Of a DNA stretch of 64,000 bases, positions 57,263-64,000 are shown one piece after another (the stretch's first letter is position 1; every line of letters starts with the position of its first letter). The position numbers were made by a program, and so were the translations under genes. The notes under the pieces were generated by a model. It saw only the letters and a program-made list of their open reading frames with translations. It was not told the origin of the DNA and did not search any database. The DNA is from Bemisia tabaci (Eukaryota; Arthropoda; Insecta; Hemiptera; Aleyrodidae): positions 30,122,263 through 30,186,262 of the forward strand of contig NC_092800.1 of NCBI RefSeq assembly GCF_918797505.1. The letters run 5' to 3'.

Positions 57263-58577
57263 CAAGCATCATCGTTGAGTTTTCATCCACATGTTGATAA
57301 TCTACACAAGGCCTTCAAGGCAAAAAGGACCAACTCGAGAAAGTGTCACTTCCAAAATCGTCGAAAACCAGTGGCGGTATCCAAAAAAGGCTCCAAAGCC
57401 AGACGCCACCATTTCGGCGACAGCCGAAAAAAGACAATTCGCCCGATTCCCACGCTCTTAACGAGTTATCGGGTCTGCAAATGCTCAAAGGGTGGCGCAG
57501 GCGGGCGGGGGGTGCGGGGGGGATGAGGCGTCACAGGGACATCTTGCGGGGGAGGATCAGCGGGAAAATTGCGGCGTGGAATATATCAAAGAGCAACAGA
57601 TGTCCACGTCCGCGACCGGAGTTACGTCGTTACGTCCCTTCTGCTTTTGCGGTCGACTCCCCGACAAAGTTGCCAAATCTACCCCACCAATCCTATATTT
57701 TATGTTGAAAGTGGTGCGATTTGGCAACAGGGCGGGTGACCCTTCCGCTCCGCGAAGAAATGTACGATGCCATTAGTATGTGGTCGCCGGGCACCGGGCG
57801 GCGTCACATGTGCGCTCTCTGGCGGGCGCCGCGGCGACTACGGAGTCTTGGCCGCCTCCGTAATAACTGTAAGTTAAATGGTCACTCTAATGAATGTCTT
57901 AAAACATAAATTCAAGTCGCCGCTCCGAGAGTTACGGTCGCCGGGGGTGCCGAACCGCGAGGTTCCGCGGGCCGTGGGGGTGGTTTTTTCCGGCTATCTG
58001 GCAGCCGAAGATCCCTTCTAACGACCTTCAAGACGATAATTCTTGGCGTCCCTTTAAGTTGCCTGCAATTATGAATATAATAAAGGAGGGGTCCCCCGGC
58101 GGAGGGACAGCGGGTGACCTCAACGGGTCGGCCCGTCGGTTTGGTTTCGTTCCCTGGGAAATGGTGAGTTTGGACTTTGGAAGAATCTGGGCATCCCAAG
58201 TTCCTGCGAGTGGCTTATCAGGTCCAGACTTTCTAAAAATTGGTATCTTGCACACCAGAGATACAGATAAATTACTAGAAAAATTAGTGGCAAAATCGCA
58301 AAATTATGATGAGCTTATCAAAAATATTTAAAATTCACCCCTAAAGGCATAATTTACGCACAGTATTATCGTGCGTTAGTAAAAAGGCCTCACCCCGGAC
58401 CCGCGGGTACTTTCTTCATCGTTGTCAGCAAGAGGGTTAGCCCAAAAAGGGATAAGAGATATGAAAAAACCTAACCAAAACATACAAAACATTTTCACAC
58501 GTGCTCACAACTCCTCACGGGTACGTTGATTTTGTGACGAATTGCGACATATAAATAAAGTAATATCTGTTTCCCTT
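57263..58577. other. Intergenic DNA with the window's largest GC-rich patch
   Basis: From about 57480 to 58150 GC content is high (GGCGGGCGGGGGGTGCGG, GGGCACCGGGCGGCGTC). Long frames on both strands (up to 156 codons) are compositional and have no motif. A coding exon cannot be excluded; a CpG-rich regulatory region is equally possible. Confidence 0.35.
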
Positions 58578-58797
58578 CACTGAAAAAAAGTATCACTATC
58601 CCAACTATACTCCTGGTTGATTTTGGCGCCAGTTATAAGAGAGGCTGCACCAAGCAGAAGTATATGGTTGATCCAACACCTATCGAGCTGACTCAATCTA
58701 ATCTCTGGGCTAGTGCAACTTCTTCTTATAACTGGCGCCAAAATCAGCGAGGAGTATTGTTGGGATTGTGATACTTTATTTTCCGTTTTTTTTTCAA
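58578..58797. mobile_element. CAC-type fold-back MITE, family O copy 2
   Basis: CACTGAAAAAAAGTATCACT with CCCAACTATACTCCTGGTTG faces the inverted GAGGAGTATTGTTGGGATTG. TTGGCGCCAGTTATAAGA/TCTTATAACTGGCGCCAA is perfect. It ends TTTTTTTTCAATG. Confidence 0.75.
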
Positions 58798-59519
58798 TGA
58801 ACCGCATATTTATCATCGATACTTGTAATTTTTTTAAAATCTCAAATAATTTACCTATTAATGTTAAGTTTCCCGTATATATGGCTTTTATTTATTTATT
58901 TTATACATTTAATTTACGTTATTTATATAGATTTATTCTAATCCTGGGATTATAATTAAGATAGGCATATTTCCATTCTGTTTTGGTTTATTTTAATCTG
59001 TGGAAACTTGAATGAATGAGATTTTTATTTATCTACTTCAGTTACTTTTATCTACTGATATAAAGTTTGAAAAACATTTCAAACGGTGTTCCACGTGTTA
59101 TCATACGATTATGATTTTTTTTTAAATCCATAAAGTAGTGTGAAAGTTGTTATTTCGAGGTTTCATAACAGTGCAAACTGGCAAGTGAGTCAAACTTTCG
59201 AACGGGGCCCGACTGTTGGAGGTCACGAAGCCACGGCCAGTCCAAGTTAACTTTGGAACTTTTGCAACGGGACTCGCGTTGCAAGGGTGAAGAGGGGGAG
59301 GGAAAACTCCTGATATACTGCTCCACCAAGTGACAGATGCAAGACTCGTAGCGCCCAACGGAACGACGGAGATATTGGTTAATTAAAACTGCCCTTTTCC
59401 CAGGAATCCGATTTTTCAGTGAAAGTTTCCCGGCATCTGCAACGGATACAGCTATGCATAATAAACCTACAGCAGGACGAAATTGACCTTATGGACTTCA
59501 ATGTTGCCACACGATCGTA
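58798..59519. other. AT-rich then mixed intergenic DNA, no feature seen
   Basis: No paired ends or repeats. A 78-codon minus frame at 59122-59358 is motif-free. Confidence 0.4.
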
Positions 59520-60420
59520 TTTTCGCTAGTTCACGCCTCACGCCATCGCGCCTTCACTTTTGCAGATGCAACACGGACATCCGTCAAGCACGAATAGTTG
59601 TATCTCTGCGCCGTCGTCAACGCGTTTCTCTGCTCTATTTCCATGTTGTGTTGGCTGTTGGTTCCGTTTGTTTTATTTGTGAATGCGCTTCAATGGCCAC
59701 GTGAGTGACACAGTCGAAGATAGGAGAGACGTTTCGGCCTTCATTTTCCACACGGATATCCATCAAGCACGAATAGTTGTATCTCTGCGCCGTCATTAAA
59801 GCGCGTCCTTTTCGCTACTCTATTTTCATGCTGTGTTGGCTGTTGGTTCCGTTGGTCTTATTTGTGAATGCGCTTCAATGGCCACATGAGTGACACAGTC
59901 GAAGATAAGAGAGACGTTTAATGGCCTTGTTTTTTAATTTTCACCCTGATATGAGTAGCACTCATTGGTAGCCTAGAGCGGAGCATTGCGGTTCACGCCT
60001 CGCGCCTTCATTTTGCGCAACACGGCATCAAGCACGAATAGTTGTATCTCTGCGCCGTCATTAAAAGCGCGTCTTTTCGCTACTCTATTTTCATGCTGTG
60101 TGCTGGCTGTTGGTCCCGTTTGTTTTATTTGTGAATGCGCTTCAAGGGCCACGTGAATGACACAGTTGAAGATAGGAGAGACGTTTAATGGCCTTGTTTT
60201 TTAATATTTCACCCTGATATGAGTAGCAACTCATTAGTAGCATAGAGCGGAGCATTGCGTGTTCACGCCTCGCGCCTTCAATTTTGAAGACGCAACACGG
60301 ACATCCATCAAGCACGAATAGTTGTATCTCTGCGCCGTCGTCAACGCGCGCCCTTTCTCTGCTCTATTTCCATGTTGTGTTGGTTCCGTTTGTCTTATTC
60401 GTCTTATTCACGCGGTTACA
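59520..60420. repeat. Tandem array of 180-280-base units, four copies
   Basis: Each unit has CGCGCCTTCA, a gap, CAAGCACGAATAGTTGTATC, TCTGCGCCGTC, a TCTATTTTCATGCTGTGTTG-type block and GTTCCGTTTG. The middle units add GTGACACAGTCGAAGATA, GAGACGTTTAATGGCC and CATAGAGCGGAGCATTGCG. Anchors at 59587, 59766, 60031 and 60311 give periods of 179, 265 and 280. Diverged single units lie near 48660 and 54235. Confidence 0.85.
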
Positions 60421-60743
60421 AACTTTTAACGTCAATCACTACATTTCACATTGCCAAATTTTCCCTTATGTTTTATCTTTTTAACTGAAAACTAAAAAAT
60501 GTAAAGCCGTGGAAATTTCTGTGAAATGTCTTGAGAGAGTGAATAATACATTAAAAAAATTCACGCTTGAGACTTGCTTAGTCTCCTGTTAAAAAATAAT
60601 GAAATATGAGACAACTGTACTCAAATATGTCCATGAGGCCTGATGTAGTTAAGCGAATTTGGATCATATCTCGTCCAGTTTTCTTTAAAAATAGTATGAT
60701 ATATGTAATTGAATTTTTGCTCCGCCAAAATTAAATTGATGCA
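60421..60743. other. AT-rich intergenic DNA, no feature seen
   Basis: It is the spacer between the tandem array and the next MITE. No frames or repeats of note. Confidence 0.4.
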
Positions 60744-60960
60744 CACGAGAAAAAATGGATTGCTGAATTATGTAACAATTAAATTGTTAAAAAATATGCC
60801 CGACATGTTTCAAATGTACATTTTACAATAGTGGAAAGCTAATTTAACCTCAGGGGTGCGATTAAAATTAACATTTTTATTGTAAAATCTACATTGAAAC
60901 ATGTCGGACACTTTTTTTAACGACAAAATTTTTACATCAGCATTTTCATTCTTTTCCGTG
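60744..60960. mobile_element. CAC-type fold-back MITE, family H copy 2
   Basis: CACGAGAAAAAATGGATTGC and CATTCTTTTCCGTG face each other. CCGACATGTTTCAAATGTAC/CATTGAAACATGTCGG lie inside. CA is duplicated at 60742-60743 and 60961-60962. Confidence 0.8.
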
Positions 60961-61546
60961 CATACTTTTTTTAGATTTCGGGCAACAATATCCACTTTTG
61001 ATTTACCTCTCACCCCTTTCAGAGCAGTTTTGAGATCCGCCGTCTAAATCGGCAACATGTCTACCCTATGCCTCTCCGAATGTCTCCGTTTCGCCCCGTC
61101 TCTCTCTCTCCCTTCCGTGACCCCTCACTGCGTCTCACTCTCACTGAAATGCTGGTCTAATGCCTTAACCCATTAAGATAGGTCCAGATACCAGGAGCGG
61201 AGACCACAAGAAATGAAAGCATGTGAACTGTGCTCCTTGGGAGCCGGCGCCTTGATTGGTTTCTTGCGGGTTTATCTCGCACCGAGCAACCAATTATCCA
61301 GCACATCCCCTTAAATTTCCGCAAATTTCAGCCGGGCGAGTCGAAAGCTCGGGCGTGGTAAGGTAAATGAGCTTTCGCTATGCACGGGTTCCTCGTGTCA
61401 GAATAAACCTGACGAGAACGGAAATGGGGTCTCCTGGGGGTTGGGGGTTGGTGCCACTGTTCACATTCGTTAGGAGGGGTGAGCGCTAGTATGTACACAC
61501 CACTTTCGAGAGTAACGCTGGTTAGAGGAGGAGTATGGTTGACTTG
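60961..61546. other. Intergenic DNA, pyrimidine-rich patch
   Basis: TCTCTCTCTCCC near 61100-61115 and a mixed-GC stretch to 61500. No gene or repeat recognised. Confidence 0.35.
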
Positions 61547-61721
61547 GACGTATTTCTGTCAAATGGAACATAAAGACATTAATTCAGACATTTAATTTCT
61601 TAAGACATGAATTCTGAGACTCATAAGAATATATGCATAACTGAGACTCATAAGAATATATGCATAACAGGGCTCACTTCATAATGCACATAGTTCCGTT
61701 TGATATCTAGAAATATGTCCA
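61547..61721. repeat. Fold-back repeat, family P, with a 27-base tandem duplication
   Basis: GGACGTATTTCTGTCAAATG faces the inverted TAGTTCCGTTTGATATCTAG with AAATATGTCC. Inside, a 27-base unit beginning CTGAGACTCATAAGAATATA is directly repeated (about 61615-61668). Confidence 0.65.
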
Positions 61722-61799
61722 ATCAGTGGATGTTAAAACCTAAAATTCTACAAAAGAAGGTAAAACTTTATCTTATTTAACCGAGTATGATGAGCGTCG

Positions 61800-62021
61800 G
61801 CAAGGTAATTGAACGTATTTCTGCTAAACGGAATTAAACGGAAAAAATTAGATGTTGATTTGCATTTATACTGTTAAAAATGTGCGACGGGTGCCAAATG
61901 TAGATTTTACATTTAAAGAAAAAAAACTGCTAACTCACCTTGAATTTGTTCATTTAACCGTGTGGAACGTATTTGAACGTATTTCTGCTAAACGGAGCCA
62001 CACGGGAAAAAATGGATGTTG
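61800..62021. repeat. Diverged family H/P module, two tandem starts
   Basis: AACGTATTTCTGCTAAACGG occurs at about 61813 and 61976. The first copy continues with AGATGTTGATTTGCATTTAT, then a GCGACGGGTGCCAAATGTAG block and TTCATTTAACCGTG. The second copy is broken by the element at 62022 and resumes at 63469. Confidence 0.6.
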
Positions 62022-63468
62022 CACTGAAAAAAATAATCGGTGGGATTTACCAGAGTTTGGGTGTTATTTACCATACTGTCTACTTGATTTTTTACACAGT
62101 GAAGCTGCAGCATAGTTACCAATATACCGGTATGGTAAATAACACGATACGGCTGACACTATGCGACACAGTGCCAGTGTGGCGTTCCCGACTGACTAGT
62201 ATGGTAATTTCAAGCATCCAGATGCTGCGACAAACCTTGTAGATTCTAAAATCCACTCATCTTATATTATTAAATGCTTTTGATGAAAGTCGTGGATATT
62301 TTACTTACATCTTACTTTTAGAAATTCCGTTACATACACAATCAATGGCAGTTAAAGACAGTTTCAACGAGAAATAGCAGATAATTGCTTCACTGATTTC
62401 AAGTAAATGATACCAAAACCATACTTGTTATTCGCGTTAAGGTATCATTTACAGACTAAATCAGATCCACGGAAAATTTAATTGCATATAATAAATAGAT
62501 AGTTCAAAATATACCCACAAAAAGACACTACATGAAAATCCAATCGCACGGTTCACGGTGGGGCAGAAGCTGCCAAATTTTGCTTAAAGTTACAGTTAAA
62601 CATCAATCCCACGCACATTTGTCTCTTCATCTGAGTATGTTGAGCTTCGAAAATTTTAACAAGAATATAGATATACCTACGAACGAAGTATTCAAAAATC
62701 ACTTCTAGTCGATTATTTTCAAATTACTTCCGCACTTTTATGTTTTCGAAATGACTTTACACAGAACCGATATTCACTGGATTGCAGAACAACTTTGCGA
62801 AGGTTTTCAAATTTTCAGGATTCCTTCACTTTGCAAGCCAGATTCATTGTAGCAACTCCTAACCTCCAGAAATTGGTCGATACGAATAACGAAAAAATCT
62901 CAGAAAATGTATGTGGCAGATCAATATAGATAGATTCGAAGAGAAGACGGTAGCTTTAGGGACAATTCGAACACAAATTTGGGCAAATTACGCGTGGATT
63001 CACATGGATTAATATGGATCAATAAAACACAGCCACGGACTCCGACCCTCAACGTGATAAATTTATAACTGACAAACAGACAAACGAAAAATGGCGGACC
63101 ACAGACCGCAGCGCAGTCAAGCGGGAGCTCTCACCACGCTGACTATACCAGTATGGTAAATTTAACCTACCAACACCATGACCAGTCGCATACAGATGCC
63201 TACAGATATCAAACGCAAGTGTTACCATGTTATTCCATACTTTTAACTCATCGTATGGTAAAAAATACCCAGCTGATGGTGAGAAATACCTAAACGATGG
63301 ACAGACACACCTAACTGATATTTACAATCCGGGTATGGTAATTTTTATATCGAGTATGATTCTCACTTTCATCTAGATGCTTAAATCGACCATTATTTGG
63401 CTTTTTATCACCATATTTTTTTTTACTATACCATTATGGTCAATCCCACTTCCACTTTTTTTTCAGTG
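62022..63468. mobile_element. CAC-type element, family N, 1,447 bp, non-autonomous
   Basis: CACTGAAAAAAATAATCGGT with GGGATTTACCAGAG faces GGTCAATCCCACTTCC with ACTTTTTTTTCAGTG. TG is duplicated at 62020-62021 and 63469-63470. Both ends are rich in ATGGTAA/TTACCAT motifs. The middle (about 62240-63120) is unique and has no long frame. The flanks rejoin into a copy of the module at 61850, giving an empty site. Confidence 0.83.
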
Positions 63469-64000
63469 TGATTCTGCCTTTATACTGTTAAAAAAATGTG
63501 CGGAAAATACCAAATGTTGATTTTACATTTAAAAAACAAAATGCTAATTTGTTCATTTAAACCGTGGGCGTAGTTAAATCTAGATTTTTTTTTCATTTAT
63601 TAAAATTGAGTCTTGTGGAAGAATATCACTTCAAACCCTCTTTTTTCTCAGTTTCTAACAACTTGCTTCGTATCTGTTAAACTCCGCCCGTTTCGATTCA
63701 GGCGCATCTGACCTATTTGTACCGGTCAAAACTCCAACTATAAACCCAGCTTGATTATCGTCGATTTGATTTTGATTTCCGCCGCTGGGAAAAAAATGCA
63801 AAAGGAGCGGATGGGCCGAAGATGCACGCGTGCGCATGCGCAGACGGCCAGCGCCAACCGCGCCTGAGGCGGGAGCTGCGCCTGCGCCGAGATCGAACAG
63901 AGGCGCCAAGGATGCACAAACCGACGGAAGGTCATTTTTCACGAATCAGAAATTACCCGCTTCACGGCCCTCTTCGATTGTGACAGGAATGCCAGGATTA
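63469..64000. other. Resumed repeat module, then GC-rich end of window
   Basis: 63471-63570 continues the interrupted family H/P module (CTTTATACTGTTAAAAAAAT, TTCATTTAAACCGTG). 63790-63920 is GC-rich (GCGCATGCGCAGACGG). A 95-codon minus frame (63655-63942) is Ala/Arg-rich without motif. Confidence 0.4.

Noticed and set aside
57056..57708. 156- and 121-codon + strand frames
   Set aside because: The first starts inside a family A MITE. Both owe their length to GC-rich composition and show no domains.

Overview
This window looks like arthropod nuclear DNA, most likely insect. It is AT-rich, has spliced exons with GT/AG borders, no operons, no ribosome-binding sites, and is crowded with short terminal-inverted-repeat (TIR) elements. 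The only gene I can name is a Hox3/zen-class homeobox gene on the + strand. Two exons are visible: a homeodomain exon (1579-1815) and a terminal exon (3981-4645), joined by a phase-1 intron of 2,165 bases. The 5' exon(s), with the start codon and the expected YPWM-type motif, were not found in the first 1.6 kb and probably lie upstream. The conservative Hox3-type homeodomain and the TE-rich intergenic DNA fit a hemipteran (a whitefly is my weak guess), but this is inference.

Layout. 1-4.65 kb: Hox3/zen, its introns holding a fold-back element, a short retroposon with a 10-bp target duplication, and a mariner-like MITE 51 bases upstream of the last exon. 4.66-6.7 kb: TIR elements packed directly behind the stop codon. 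6.7-64 kb: about 57 kb with no convincing protein-coding gene, as expected for a Hox-cluster intergenic region. It holds non-autonomous DNA transposons, minisatellite-like arrays, GC-rich patches and apparently unique AT-rich DNA. A 41-codon coding-like patch on the - strand (9320-9445) is the only other exon candidate.

The repeat fraction can be sorted by target-site duplication (TSD), read from element ends: (i) two copies of one hAT family (8-bp TSD, ends CAGGGCCGG) and one copy of a second (8-bp TSD, ends CAGGCCCGCCAC); (ii) fold-back families starting CACTG or CACGG followed by an A-run, most flanked by 2-bp duplications; (iii) families flanked by 4-bp duplications (ends GGACCGCG, GGATTACA, CTGCCGTGCT, CGACGGTG); (iv) one TA-flanked mariner-like MITE. 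Several lie inside one another or inside tandem arrays, so paralogous empty sites within the window confirm the boundaries.

Limits: repeat boundaries come from reading by eye, not alignment. Superfamily names are given only where TSD and termini support them. No transposase or reverse-transcriptase reading frame was recognised.
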